From Sphingomonas jejuensis (GTDB taxonomy: Bacteria; Pseudomonadota; Alphaproteobacteria; Sphingomonadales; Sphingomonadaceae): a DNA stretch of 64,000 bases. The stretch lies in NCBI RefSeq assembly GCF_011927695.1, contig NZ_JAATJE010000002.1, positions 606,001-670,000 on the forward strand, in the 5' to 3' direction. This document shows positions 8,212-17,508 of the stretch, piece by piece (position 1 is the first letter of the stretch; each line of letters opens with the position of its first letter). A model generated the notes under the pieces. That model was not told the origin of the DNA and did no database searches. It saw nothing but the letters and a program-made list of their open reading frames with translations. Made by a program: the position numbers and the translations under genes.

Positions 8212-9471
8212 ATGCGACCCCTTCGGCCCATCCTTTCGGCAAGCCTTCTTCTGGTTCTTGCCGGCTGCGGCGGCGGTGCCGATCAGCAGCAGGGCGGTGC
8301 CCCGCCGCCGCCGGAGGTGAGCGTGATGACGGTCAGGTCGCAGCCCGTCACCAACGTCGTCGAGCTGCCAGGACGCGTGCAGGCGTTCCGGATCGCCGAG
8401 GTTCGCAGCCGGGTCGACGGCATCGTCCAGGCGCGCGTGTTCGACGAAGGCAGTGATGTGCGGGCCGGTGCCGTGCTGTTCCGCATCGATCCGCGTGAGT
8501 TCCGGGCGACGCTGAGCGGCGCGCGCGCATCGCTGGCCCGCGCCCGCGCCACGCTCGCCAACGCACAGGCGGTCGTGCGCCGGTATCAGCCGTTGCTGGC
8601 TGACGGCGCGGTCAGCCGCCAGGAATATGACGCGGCGGTGGCCGCTGTCCGGACGGCGGAAGCGGACGTGCAGCAGAACGCCGCGCAGGTGGAAACCGCG
8701 CAGCTCGGCCTCGGCTATTCAACCGTGACGGCGCCGATTTCCGGCCGCGTCGGGCGGGCGGCGGTGACCGAGGGCGCCTATGTCACCGCGAACCAGGCCG
8801 AGCCGCTCACCCGGATCGAACAGATCGACCGTGTCTATGTGAATTTCGGCCAGTCGAGTTCCGACCTCCTCAATCTGCGGCAGGAGATCAGCTCGGGCCG
8901 ACTCAACCTCGGCAACGTCAATCGTATCCCGGTCAACCTGATCCTTGAGGACGGCACCGTCTACGGCAACGCCGGCTTCATCGACTTCTTCGACCTGTCG
9001 ATCGACGAGGCGACGGGCACCGCGGCGCTGCGCGCCGAGTTCACCAACCCGGGTCGCATGCTGATCCCCGGACAGTTCGTGCGGGCGCGCATCCAGGCCG
9101 GAACGCGACCCGGAGGCATCGTCGTGCCGCAGCGTGCGGTGCAGATGTCGACGCAGGGCGGATCCGTGATGGTGGTCGGCCGCAACAACGTGGCCGAGGC
9201 TCGTCCCGTGCGGGTCGGCGACCTGCAGGGTGGCTCCTGGGTCGTCCTGTCCGGGTTGCGCGAGGGCGACCGGGTGATCGTCGATGGCGCGCAGAAGGTT
9301 CAGCCGGGTCAACCCGTCCGCATCGCCGCGCCCGGCGGACCGCCGCCGTCGGCCGGTGGGCGTGCACCCACCCGTCCGGCCGGGCAGGCCGCGCCCGGGA
9401 CCCAGGCGCCCGGTGCGAACGCACCGGGCGGCACAGCACCGCAGGGCACGTCCTCCGCGCAAGGGAACTGA
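8212..9471 (+). CDS. RND efflux periplasmic adaptor (MexA/AcrA type)
   Basis: A 419-residue membrane-fusion lipoprotein linking the inner-membrane pump to the outer-membrane channel. The N-terminus is a lipoprotein signal with lipobox LAGC (Cys19). The lipoyl/barrel-sandwich half-motifs (VRSRVDGIVQARVFDEGSDV and TVTAPISGRVGRAAVTEG) flank an alpha-helical hairpin rich in Ala/Arg. The beta-barrel and membrane-proximal domains follow (IPGQFVRARI, VPQRAVQ). A Pro/Gly/Ala-rich tail of about 45 residues at the C-terminus is longer than usual and probably disordered. It is first in a three-gene operon with 6 bases to the pump gene. Confidence 0.95.
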   Translation: MRPLRPILSASLLLVLAGCGGGADQQQGGAPPPPEVSVMTVRSQPVTNVVELPGRVQAFRIAEVRSRVDGIVQARVFDEGSDVRAGAVLFRIDPREFRATLSGARASLARARATLANAQAVVRRYQPLLADGAVSRQEYDAAVAAVRTAEADVQQNAAQVETAQLGLGYSTVTAPISGRVGRAAVTEGAYVTANQAEPLTRIEQIDRVYVNFGQSSSDLLNLRQEISSGRLNLGNVNRIPVNLILEDGTVYGNAGFIDFFDLSIDEATGTAALRAEFTNPGRMLIPGQFVRARIQAGTRPGGIVVPQRAVQMSTQGGSVMVVGRNNVAEARPVRVGDLQGGSWVVLSGLREGDRVIVDGAQKVQPGQPVRIAAPGGPPPSAGGRAPTRPAGQAAPGTQAPGANAPGGTAPQGTSSAQGN

Positions 9472-9477
9472 TCGCCC

Positions 9478-12400
9478 ATGTCGCCCCGTTTCTTCATCGA
9501 CCGCCCGATCTTCGCCTGGGTGATCGCGCTCGGCATCCTCCTGTCGGGCTTCATCGCGCTGCGCGCGCTGCCGATCGAGCAATACCCAAGCGTCGCGCCG
9601 CCCTCGCTCACCATCACCTTCACCTATCCGGGCGCCGACGCCCAGGTGCTGGAGACCAACGTCACCCAGGTGATCGAGCAGGAGCTGAACGGGGTCGAGG
9701 GCTTCCTCTACATGGCCTCGTCCAGCCAGTCGAACGGCACGGCGACGGTCACCATCACGTTCGAGGCGGGCACCGACATCGACACCGCGCAGGTCGATGT
9801 GCAGAACCGCCTGCGCCGCGTGGAGCAGCGCCTGCCGGAAGAAGTCCGGCGCCAGGGCGTCCAGGTGGAGGAGGCCAATACCGGCTTCCTGATGATCATC
9901 GCGATCACCTCCAAGTCGGGCAACACGCCGACCCTGGAGCTTGGCAATTATGCCTCCAGCCGCATCGTCGACGAGCTCCGCCGCATCGAAGGCGTGGGCA
10001 ACATCCAGTCCTTCTCGCCGCCCTACGCCATGCGCATCTGGCTCGATCCGGAAAAGGTCGCGAGCTACGGCCTGTCCTCGGCCGACGTGCTGGCTGCCGT
10101 GCGCGAACAGAACAGCCAGACCCCGGGCGGGCAGATCGGCGACCAGCCGACGGCCGAAGGGGCCGAGATCAATGCCACGGTGGTGACGCAGGGGCGCCTC
10201 CAGACGCCCGAAGAGTTCCAGCAGATCATCCTGCGCGCCAACCCCGACGGGTCTGCGGTTCGCCTAGCCGATGTGGGGCGGGTGGAGCTTGGCGCGGAAT
10301 CCTATCTCTTTTCCACGGAGCTGAACGGGCGCACGATGGCGGGCATCGCCGTGCAGCAGACGCCGGGCGCGAACGCGCTTGCAACCGCAGAGGCGGTGAA
10401 GGTGCGGCTGGAGGAGCTGTCCGCAGGCTTCCCGCAGGATATAGGCTACGCCATCCCGTTCGATACCACGCCCTTCATCGAGGTGTCGGTGGAAGAGGTG
10501 GTCAAGACGCTGGTCGAGGCGATGGTGCTTGTCTTCCTCGTCATGTTCCTGTTCCTGCAGAACTGGCGCGCGACCCTGATCCCCACCATCGTCGTTCCGA
10601 TCGCGCTGGCCGGTGCGGCCTTGGGGCTGTGGCTGTTCGGCTTTTCGATCAACGTCCTGACGCTGTTCGGCATGGTGCTGGCCATCGGCATTCTCGTCGA
10701 TGACGCCATCGTCGTGATCGAGAATGTGGAGCGCATCATGCGCGACGAGGGCCTGTCGCCGTACAAGGCGACGGTGAAGGCGATGGGGCAGATCACCACC
10801 GCCATCATCGGCATCACGCTGGTGCTCATCTCTGTGTTCATTCCGATGGCGTTCTTCCCCGGATCGACGGGCGGCATCTACCGCCAGTTCTCCGTGACGC
10901 TCGCCATCTCGATCGGCTTCTCGGCACTGCTCGCGCTGACGCTTACCCCGGCGCTTTGCGCCACCTTCCTGAAGCCGCATGCCGAGGAATCGGCGCCGCG
11001 CCAGGGCCGCATCGGCCAGGCCACCGACCGCTTCTTCAACGGCTTCAACAACTGGTTCGGGCGGACCACCGACCGGTATCAGCACGGTGTCGGCCGAATC
11101 CTGAGCGCGCCACTGCGCTTCCTGGCCGTGTTCGTTCTGCTCGTCGGGCTCGCCGCCTTCCTGTTCTTCCGACTGCCGGGCGCGTTCCTGCCGCAGGAGG
11201 ATCAGGGCTATCTGATCACGGTCATCCAGGCGCCGCCGGGAGCCACCACGCAGCGCACGGACATCGCCGGCAACGTGGTGAAGGCCTTCTATCAGCAGCA
11301 GCCGCAGGTCGCGAACACGGTTTATGTGCGCGGCTTCTCCTTCTTCGGGCAGGGTCAGGCGAATGCCATCGCCTTCACCTCGCTTCATCCCTGGGAGGAA
11401 CGCGAAGGCGTCGAGAACAGCGCGTCCACGCTTGCCGGCAAGGCCATGGGCGCCTTCATGAGCATCAAGGAAGCGATGGTCTTTTCGCTGTCGCCGCCGT
11501 CGATCCAGGAACTCGGCACCGCAAGCGGCTTCACCTTCAAGCTCGAGGACCGCGCCAACGCCGGCTATCCCGCGCTGCTCGCCGCGCGAAACCAGCTGCT
11601 CGGCCTCGCCATGCAGAGCCCCGTGCTGGTCGGCGTCCGGCCGGAAGGGCAGGAGGACGCGCCTCAGCTGCGCGTGAACATCGATCGTGTGCAGGCGCGC
11701 GCGCTCGGGCTGTCGATCGGCGAGGTCAATGCCGCGCTCGGCCTCGCCTTCGGCTCCGCCTACGCCAACGACTTCACCCGCGACGGCCGCATCCTGCGCG
11801 TGCTGCTGCAGGCCGACGCGCCGCAGCGGATGACGCCTGACGACCTGCTGAACCTTCCCGTGCGCAACGCGGCGGGCGGCATCGTGCCGTTCGGGTCCTT
11901 CGCCGATGTCGAATGGACTGCGGGCCCCCCGCAGCTGCAGCGCTACAACGGCTATGCAGCGATGACGATTTCCGGACAGGCCGCGCCCGGCCGCTCGACC
12001 GGCGAGGCGATGGCCGAGATGGCGCGCCTGGCCGAGCAGCTGCCCGACGGATTCGACTTCGAATGGACCGGCATCTCCTATGAGGAACAGCAGTCGGCGG
12101 GTCAGATCGGCCTTCTGCTGGCATTGTCGATGGTGGTCGTGTTCCTGGTGCTGGCGGCACTTTACGAAAGCTGGGTGGTACCGATCGCGGTGCTTCTGGT
12201 GGTGCCGCTCGGCGTGCTCGGATCGGTGATCTTCTCGATGCTCCGCGGTCTGTCGGCGGACGTGTACTTCAACGTCGGCCTCATCACGATCATCGGCCTG
12301 TCCGCCAAGAACGCCATCCTGATCGTGGAGTTCGCGATCGAGGCGGAGGCGGAGGGCAAGAACGCCTTCGATGCCACGATGGAGGCGGTGAAGCTGCGCC

Positions 12401-12666
12401 TGCGCCCGATCATCATGACCTCGCTCGCCTTCATCCTCGGCATGGTGCCGCTGGTGATCGCCAGCGGTGCCGGCGCCGCCAGCCGCATCGCGGTCGGCAC
12501 GGGCGTGATGGGCGGGATGATCGCAGCGACCCTGCTCGGCATCTTCTTCATCCCGCTCTTCTACCTTGCGGTCCGCAAATACCTGTCCAAGCGCCGCCCA
12601 CCCGCGCCGGGTGAGAAGCGCGGCCCGGATGGCGAGATCCTGGAGGCCCGGCCCCACCATGCGTAA
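9478..12666 (+). CDS. RND multidrug efflux permease (AcrB/MexB type)
   Basis: A 1062-residue proton-driven inner-membrane transporter of the hydrophobe/amphiphile efflux-1 family, full length. It opens with the canonical FFIDRPIFAWVIALG helix. The proton-relay pair Asp408-Asp409 lies in GILVDDAIVVIENVER of TM4, and the matching lysine in GLSAKNAILIVEF of TM10. Two large periplasmic loops contain the porter and docking domains. The internal duplication of RND proteins is clear. Substrates cannot be predicted beyond lipophilic drugs, dyes, detergents or solvents. Its stop overlaps the start of the channel gene by 8 bases. Confidence 0.96.
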   Translation: MSPRFFIDRPIFAWVIALGILLSGFIALRALPIEQYPSVAPPSLTITFTYPGADAQVLETNVTQVIEQELNGVEGFLYMASSSQSNGTATVTITFEAGTDIDTAQVDVQNRLRRVEQRLPEEVRRQGVQVEEANTGFLMIIAITSKSGNTPTLELGNYASSRIVDELRRIEGVGNIQSFSPPYAMRIWLDPEKVASYGLSSADVLAAVREQNSQTPGGQIGDQPTAEGAEINATVVTQGRLQTPEEFQQIILRANPDGSAVRLADVGRVELGAESYLFSTELNGRTMAGIAVQQTPGANALATAEAVKVRLEELSAGFPQDIGYAIPFDTTPFIEVSVEEVVKTLVEAMVLVFLVMFLFLQNWRATLIPTIVVPIALAGAALGLWLFGFSINVLTLFGMVLAIGILVDDAIVVIENVERIMRDEGLSPYKATVKAMGQITTAIIGITLVLISVFIPMAFFPGSTGGIYRQFSVTLAISIGFSALLALTLTPALCATFLKPHAEESAPRQGRIGQATDRFFNGFNNWFGRTTDRYQHGVGRILSAPLRFLAVFVLLVGLAAFLFFRLPGAFLPQEDQGYLITVIQAPPGATTQRTDIAGNVVKAFYQQQPQVANTVYVRGFSFFGQGQANAIAFTSLHPWEEREGVENSASTLAGKAMGAFMSIKEAMVFSLSPPSIQELGTASGFTFKLEDRANAGYPALLAARNQLLGLAMQSPVLVGVRPEGQEDAPQLRVNIDRVQARALGLSIGEVNAALGLAFGSAYANDFTRDGRILRVLLQADAPQRMTPDDLLNLPVRNAAGGIVPFGSFADVEWTAGPPQLQRYNGYAAMTISGQAAPGRSTGEAMAEMARLAEQLPDGFDFEWTGISYEEQQSAGQIGLLLALSMVVVFLVLAALYESWVVPIAVLLVVPLGVLGSVIFSMLRGLSADVYFNVGLITIIGLSAKNAILIVEFAIEAEAEGKNAFDATMEAVKLRLRPIIMTSLAFILGMVPLVIASGAGAASRIAVGTGVMGGMIAATLLGIFFIPLFYLAVRKYLSKRRPPAPGEKRGPDGEILEARPHHA

Positions 12667-14140
12667 GCCGTTCGTCGTCACTGCCGCGCTGCTGCTCGCC
12701 GGCTGCAACCTCGCGCCGCCGCACACGCTGCCGACCGCACCCACGCCGGCCGACTATGTCGATCCGTCGGGCGTGGTGCCGGGTGTGCGAGCGACCGAGA
12801 TCGGCTGGCGCGACTTCTTCGCCGATCCGCGGCTGGAGGCGCTGGTGGCAGAGGCGTTGCGCCGCAATCGCGACCTCGCGGTCGCCGTCGGCCGCATCGA
12901 GGAGGCGCGCGCCACCTACCGCATCCAGGATGCCGATCGCTTACCCACCATCGGCGGCAATCTTGGCGCGTCGCGGACGCGCACCGGCACGGCGGGACTG
13001 GGGCAGTTCGGCGGGCTTGCGGGCGGCGCCGTCATTCCGCCGGTCGATGGCGAGGACGGCGAGGGCGACGGGACTGCCGACACGCCCAGCGGGTTCACCT
13101 TCAACCAGTTCACGGCCAACGTCGGCGTGTCCGCGTTCGAGCTCGATTTCTGGGGCCGGGTCCGCAACCTGTCGCAGGCCGCGCGCGACCAGTATCTGGC
13201 GACGGTGGAGGCGGAGCGTGCCTTCCGCCTGACCCTGATCCGCGACGTCGCCTCCGCCTATCTGTCCGCGCGAGAGGCGGACGAGCGCATCGTGCTGGCG
13301 CAGCGGACAGTGGAGAGCCGCCAGCGTGGCCTGGCGCTCGCCCGGCGCCGCTTCGAGGCGGGCGTCACGTCCTCGCTCGACTTCCGCCAGGCCGAGGCGC
13401 TGCTGACCCAGGCGGAGACGGAGCTGGGAGCCGTGCGGCTGCAGCGCGCGCAGGCCGACAATCTGCTGATGGTTCTGGTCGGCGGGCCGACCACCGCTTC
13501 GCTGCCCACGCCGCTCACATTGGCGCAGCAGGTCACCCCCACCGTTGCGGCGGGACTGCCGTCCGAGCTGCTGGTTGCACGTCCCGACGTGCTGCAGGCG
13601 GAGCTTCAGCTGCGAGCCTCGCGTGCGAACATCGGCGCGGCGCGAGCTGCCTTCTTCCCGTCGATCTCGCTCACCGGTACCCTCGGCTTTGCATCCAACG
13701 AGCTTGGCGATCTCTTCACCGATCGCGGCTTCACCTATTCGGTCGGGCCCGCGCTTTCGCTGCCGATCTTCGACTGGGGCCGGCGCGAGGCACAGCTGGA
13801 TGTCGCCCGTGCGCGGGAGAACATCGCGGTCGCCACCTATGAACGCACCGTCCAAGGCGCGTTCCAGGAGGTGTCGGATGCTCTCGCCGGCCGCCGCTAC
13901 CTGTCGGATCAGGTCGCCGCGGCCACCCGCGCGGTCGAGGCGCAGGAGCGGATCGTCGGCGTCGCGCGCGCGCGCTACCGCGAAGGCGTCTCCACCTTCC
14001 TCGAGGTGCTGGATGCGGAGCGCGAGCTTTTCACCGCGCAGTCCGCGCTCCTCCAGCTGCGCCGACAGGAAGCACTCAACCGCGTCTCGCTCTATGTCGC
14101 GCTGGGCGGTGGACTGGTGGAAGGCGCGCCCGCCAGCTGA
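12659..14140 (+). CDS. Outer-membrane efflux channel lipoprotein (OprM/NodT family)
   Basis: A 493-residue TolC-type outer-membrane factor completing the tripartite pump. The ATG at 12659 overlaps the pump stop; the product then has a lipoprotein signal with lipobox LAGC (Cys16). The two OEP repeats are visible: W..FFADPRLEALVAEALRRN with the helical barrel following, and the second half from LVARPDVLQAELQLRASRAN. The motif FSVGPALSLPIFDWGRR-like (seen as YSVGPALSLPIFDWG) is diagnostic. A loop at residues ~115-145 is unusually Gly/Asp rich. It is the last gene of the efflux operon. Confidence 0.95.
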   Translation: MRKPFVVTAALLLAGCNLAPPHTLPTAPTPADYVDPSGVVPGVRATEIGWRDFFADPRLEALVAEALRRNRDLAVAVGRIEEARATYRIQDADRLPTIGGNLGASRTRTGTAGLGQFGGLAGGAVIPPVDGEDGEGDGTADTPSGFTFNQFTANVGVSAFELDFWGRVRNLSQAARDQYLATVEAERAFRLTLIRDVASAYLSAREADERIVLAQRTVESRQRGLALARRRFEAGVTSSLDFRQAEALLTQAETELGAVRLQRAQADNLLMVLVGGPTTASLPTPLTLAQQVTPTVAAGLPSELLVARPDVLQAELQLRASRANIGAARAAFFPSISLTGTLGFASNELGDLFTDRGFTYSVGPALSLPIFDWGRREAQLDVARARENIAVATYERTVQGAFQEVSDALAGRRYLSDQVAAATRAVEAQERIVGVARARYREGVSTFLEVLDAERELFTAQSALLQLRRQEALNRVSLYVALGGGLVEGAPAS

Positions 14141-14256
14141 CGCGACCATCGATGGACGAAGGTGGCGCGGGCGCCGCAAAGGGCTAAACCGTCGGGGCGT
14201 TTCCGGGTCCGATCCTGCGGGCGCTGCGTTACCCGTTCGTCCCTTGAAAGCACCGC

Positions 14257-15309
14257 GTGTCCCTGCCTGTCTTCATCAACCGCATCGCAACCGCGGTTCC
14301 CTCCCACGACATCCACCACGCCTTTGTGGATTGGGCGACCGGTCGTCTTGCCGATGCGCGGGAGCGCAAGCTGTTTGCGCGCATGGCGGCCCGAGCCGCC
14401 ATCGGCGCACGCTGGTCCGTCCTTCCGCCGACCGATACCGGCGGCTCGCCGGTCGCGGCCGACGGCTTCTATGCCGCAGGCGACATGCCGCCGACGTCCC
14501 GGCGCATGGCCATCTACGCGGCAGAGGCGCCGGCATTGGCGGAGCGGGCAGTCCGCGCGCTTGACGTGTCACTCGGTCCGGTCACGCACCTGGTGGTGGC
14601 CAGTTGCACCGGCTTCGTCGCGCCCGGCATCGATCAGATCCTGGCCGAACGGCTCGGCCTGCCGGCGAGCACCGAGCGCCTGCTGGTGGGCTTCATGGGA
14701 TGCTATGCGGCGGTCGCGGCGCTTCGCTCGGCTCGTCACATCGTCCGGTCCGATCCGGCGGCCCGCGTGCTCGTCGTCACGGTGGAGCTGTCGACGCTTC
14801 ACCTTCAGCCCGCCGTCGCGCTCGAGCCGTTGCTCGCCATGCTTCAGTTCGGCGATGGTGCTGCCGCCGCGATCCTGTCCGCGGACCCGGCCGGGCTGGA
14901 GATCACCGATCCGTTCGCGGCCGCACTTCCCGACAGTGCCGACCTGATCCGCTGGGACATCGGCGACACGGGCTTTGCCATGCATCTGTCGGGTGAGGTC
15001 CCGGGCCGGATCGCCACCGCCCTTGCTGCCGGCCCCGTGCGCGATCTCCTTGTCGACGGCAGCGAGCCGGATGCCTGGGCGGTGCATGCGGGCGGTCGCT
15101 CGATCCTCGATGCCGTGGCGGGCGCGCTAAACCTGCCGCCGGCCGCGCTCGACGACTCGCGTGCGGTGCTGTCCGCCAACGGCAACATGTCGTCGGCGAC
15201 GCTGATGTTCGTGCTCGCGCGCATGATGGATCGCCCTGTGTCGCGCGGGATCGCGCTCGCCTTCGGTCCCGGCCTTGCCGCCGAAGGCTTCCGGTTCCAC
15301 AGCGCATGA
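14257..15309 (+). CDS. Type III polyketide synthase
   Basis: A 350-residue chalcone-synthase-like thiolase-fold enzyme that condenses malonyl-CoA units on a CoA starter. The catalytic triad is present: Cys117 (VVASCTGF), His277 (WAVHAGG) and Asn310 (SANGNMSSATL). Other family motifs are FGDGAAAAIL and the closing GPGLAAEGF loop. The start is GTG at 14257. It is followed with a four-base overlap by a methyltransferase and then a flavoprotein, like the srsA-srsB-srsC layout that makes methylated alkylresorcinols and their quinones. The product here may be an alkylresorcinol, alkylpyrone or naphthoquinone-type lipid; starter specificity cannot be read. Confidence 0.93.
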   Translation: MSLPVFINRIATAVPSHDIHHAFVDWATGRLADARERKLFARMAARAAIGARWSVLPPTDTGGSPVAADGFYAAGDMPPTSRRMAIYAAEAPALAERAVRALDVSLGPVTHLVVASCTGFVAPGIDQILAERLGLPASTERLLVGFMGCYAAVAALRSARHIVRSDPAARVLVVTVELSTLHLQPAVALEPLLAMLQFGDGAAAAILSADPAGLEITDPFAAALPDSADLIRWDIGDTGFAMHLSGEVPGRIATALAAGPVRDLLVDGSEPDAWAVHAGGRSILDAVAGALNLPPAALDDSRAVLSANGNMSSATLMFVLARMMDRPVSRGIALAFGPGLAAEGFRFHSA

Positions 15310-15989
15310 GCCTCAGCCAGCGCGCAATCGCCGAAGAGGCGATGGATGCAGCCGACCTCGATCCACGCGTCTACGCAGCCGTTCTGCACGATCTTGCGCG
15401 GGTCAACGCGGTCACGCTCGCCGCCCGTCCGACCCTGGCGTTTCTCGATCGCGCGGCACGGGCATCGCGTCAGCTCCGCATTCTGGACGTTGGTTTCGGC
15501 GCCGGCGACATGCTCCGCACAATCGCGCGGTGGGCTGATCGTCGCGACGTGACGGTCGACCTGGTCGGGATCGACCTCAATCCCAACAGTGCGGCGGTTG
15601 CCGCCGGATATGGTCCTGCAGGAGCCATCCGCTACCTGACAGGCGACTACCGCGACCTTGCCGGGCAGGGCTGGGACGTCGTTCTCAGCAGCCTCGTCGC
15701 GCACCACATGACGCCGGGCGAGCTCACCGGATTCCTACGCTTCATGGACCGGGAGGCGCGCGTCGGCTGGTTCGTCAACGACCTTCATCGCCACCGCGCC
15801 GCGCATCTCGGTTACCCGGTGCTCGCCCGGCTGATGCGCGCGCACCCGATCGTCCGGTCCGACGGTCAGCTGTCGATCGCGCGGGCGTTCCGCTCGTCCG
15901 ACTGGCACGCGATCCTGGCGGAAGCCGGCGTGTCCGCGCAGGTCCGCCGCCGCTTCCCCTTCCGGCTATGCGTCGAACGGCTGCGCTGA
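15306..15989 (+). CDS. Class I SAM-dependent methyltransferase of the polyketide operon
   Basis: A 227-residue methyltransferase. Motif I is ILDVGFGAGDMLRT, the acidic end of strand 2 is LVGIDLNP, and LTGDYRDL plus WDVVLSSLVAHHM give the later binding motifs. It starts four bases inside the polyketide synthase gene and its 3' end overlaps the flavoprotein gene by 22 bases, so all three are translationally coupled. By context I infer C- or O-methylation of the polyketide ring or intermediate. In close layouts the enzyme acts after the type III synthase and before or after ring hydroxylation. Confidence 0.88.
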   Translation: MSLSQRAIAEEAMDAADLDPRVYAAVLHDLARVNAVTLAARPTLAFLDRAARASRQLRILDVGFGAGDMLRTIARWADRRDVTVDLVGIDLNPNSAAVAAGYGPAGAIRYLTGDYRDLAGQGWDVVLSSLVAHHMTPGELTGFLRFMDREARVGWFVNDLHRHRAAHLGYPVLARLMRAHPIVRSDGQLSIARAFRSSDWHAILAEAGVSAQVRRRFPFRLCVERLR

Positions 15990-17032
15990 TCGTCGGCGGC
16001 GGACCGGCCGGCAGCGCGGCCGCCATCACGCTCGCCCGCGCCGGTCATCGGCCGCTGCTGGTGGAACGGAGCCGGGAGCCTGCCGATGCGCTGTGTGGCG
16101 GCTTCCTGTCTTGGCGCAGCGTGGAGCGGCTGGCGACGCTCGGCATCGATCCGCCCGGCCACCGCGTTACCCGACTGCGGATTGTCGCGGGACGCCATCG
16201 CGCCGAGGCAGACCTGCCCGCGCCCGCGATCGGCATTTCACGTCGTTGGCTCGACGCTGCGCTCCTCGACCGGGCCGCGGTCAGCGGGGCAGGCGTCGAG
16301 CGCGGCATCCATGTTCGCGAAGTTGCCGACGGCGCGGTTCGGCTCGGGAACGGGGCAACTCTGTCGGCTGAGGCGCTGTTCCTTGCGGTCGGCAAGCATG
16401 ACGTTCGCGGCGCGCCGCGGGGGCGGACTGGCGCCGATCCGACGCTCGGCCTGCGCGTGCGGGCCGAGGCCACCCCCGGCCTCAGCGGCGTGATCGAACT
16501 TCACCTGTTTCGCGGCGGCTATGCCGGTATCGTGCTGCAGGAGGACGGCCGCGCCAACATCTGCCTGGCAATCGCCAAGTCCCGCCTGACGGAGGCGAGC
16601 GGTGATCCCAGGCGGCTGCTGATGCGACTGGCAGCGGAATCACCCGCCTTTGCCGATCGGCTGCAGGGTTCCGAAGGCGTTCCGATCGATGCGATCGCTG
16701 GCGTCCCTTATGGCTGGCGCGCAAACGCGGCGCTGCCGGGCTGCTTCCGGATCGGCGATCAGGCCGCCGTCATCCCGTCGCTTGCGGGAGAGGGCATGGG
16801 CATCGCGCTCATGTCCGGGATGTCCGCGGCGCGCGCATTCGATCGGGACGGGGTCGCGGCCGCGCCTCCCTGGCAACGGGCAACCGCGCGTCGGGTGCGT
16901 GCGCCGATGGCGGTCGCAGGCGTCATCCGCCACCTGGGCGAGGGTCGGCTGCGCACATTGGCTCCGGCGCTCGCCGCGGGAGTGCCCGGCCTCGTGAGCC
17001 TCGTTGCTCGCACGACCCGGGTGCCCGATTGA
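15968..17032 (+). CDS. FAD-dependent oxidoreductase/hydroxylase of the polyketide operon
   Basis: A 354-residue flavoprotein of the geranylgeranyl-reductase/aromatic-hydroxylase superfamily. The N-terminal Rossmann motif is [12 protein letters not shown] with the ribose-binding LLVERS following; the second FAD motif is [19 protein letters not shown], where the usual GD...P...G pattern is clear. Cys43-Gly-Gly-Phe (LCGGFLSW) resembles the CGG segment of geranylgeranyl-reductase-like proteins. By context I infer hydroxylation or oxidation of the type III polyketide product to a hydroquinone/quinone. The ATG lies inside the methyltransferase gene. Confidence 0.85.
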   Translation: MRRTAALIVGGGPAGSAAAITLARAGHRPLLVERSREPADALCGGFLSWRSVERLATLGIDPPGHRVTRLRIVAGRHRAEADLPAPAIGISRRWLDAALLDRAAVSGAGVERGIHVREVADGAVRLGNGATLSAEALFLAVGKHDVRGAPRGRTGADPTLGLRVRAEATPGLSGVIELHLFRGGYAGIVLQEDGRANICLAIAKSRLTEASGDPRRLLMRLAAESPAFADRLQGSEGVPIDAIAGVPYGWRANAALPGCFRIGDQAAVIPSLAGEGMGIALMSGMSAARAFDRDGVAAAPPWQRATARRVRAPMAVAGVIRHLGEGRLRTLAPALAAGVPGLVSLVARTTRVPD

Positions 17033-17063
17033 ACAACGCCAGCGCGGTGCCCACATCCATCGC

Positions 17064-17459
17064 ATGGACAAGCTGACCCTCACCGACGCCGAGTGGCGCG
17101 ACCGCCTGACGCCTGAGCAGTATCACATCCTGCGCCAGGCCGGCACGGAGCGGGCCTTCACCGGCGCGCTCAATGCCAACAAGGACACCGGTCTTTATCA
17201 TTGCGCGGCGTGCAACGCGCCCTTGTTCCGGTCCGACGAGAAATATGACAGCGGCTCCGGCTGGCCCAGCTTCACCGCTCCCGTATCTGCCGATGCGGTC
17301 GAGCTGCTCGAGGATGTCAGCCACGGCATGCGCCGGATCGAGGTTCGTTGCGCCCGCTGCGAAAGTCACCTCGGCCATGTGTTTCCTGATGGCCCTGGGC
17401 CCGAAGGGCTGCGCTACTGCATGAACAGCGCCGCGCTCGACTTCGAGAAGCAGCCGTAG
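17064..17459 (+). CDS. msrB: Peptide-methionine (R)-S-oxide reductase MsrB
   Basis: A 131-residue repair enzyme that reduces methionine-R-sulfoxide in proteins. Two zinc CxxC pairs are present ([10 protein letters not shown] and [13 protein letters not shown]), with the substrate motif SGSGWPSF. The catalytic Cys is in [11 protein letters not shown]. This is full length for cytosolic MsrB with no signal peptide. The ATG at 17064 fits the family start. It follows the polyketide operon by about 30 bases and precedes the PBP gene by 49 bases. No msrA was seen nearby. Confidence 0.95.
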   Translation: MDKLTLTDAEWRDRLTPEQYHILRQAGTERAFTGALNANKDTGLYHCAACNAPLFRSDEKYDSGSGWPSFTAPVSADAVELLEDVSHGMRRIEVRCARCESHLGHVFPDGPGPEGLRYCMNSAALDFEKQP

Positions 17460-17477
17460 GCCTACTTGTGAGTGCGA

Positions 17478-17499
17478 CCGCCTGTCGATAGACAGGCGG
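17478..17499 (+). promoter_or_regulatory. Hairpin covering the ribosome-binding region of the PBP gene
   Basis: CCGCCTGTC (17478-17486) and GACAGGCGG (17491-17499) form a perfect 9-bp stem with a GATA loop, ending 9 bases before the ATG at 17509. No T-run follows, so it is not a classic terminator. The only SD-like stretch (AGGCGG) lies in the 3' arm, which suggests that the hairpin hides the ribosome site. Confidence 0.45.
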
Positions 17500-17508
17500 C
17501 CAAGATCA

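Noticed and set aside
10264-12744. Very long open frame (826 codons) antisense to the efflux pump gene
   Set aside because: It mirrors the sense codon pattern of the pump gene in high-GC DNA, has no recognisable motif and a composition dominated by Arg, Gly, Asp and His; a shadow frame.
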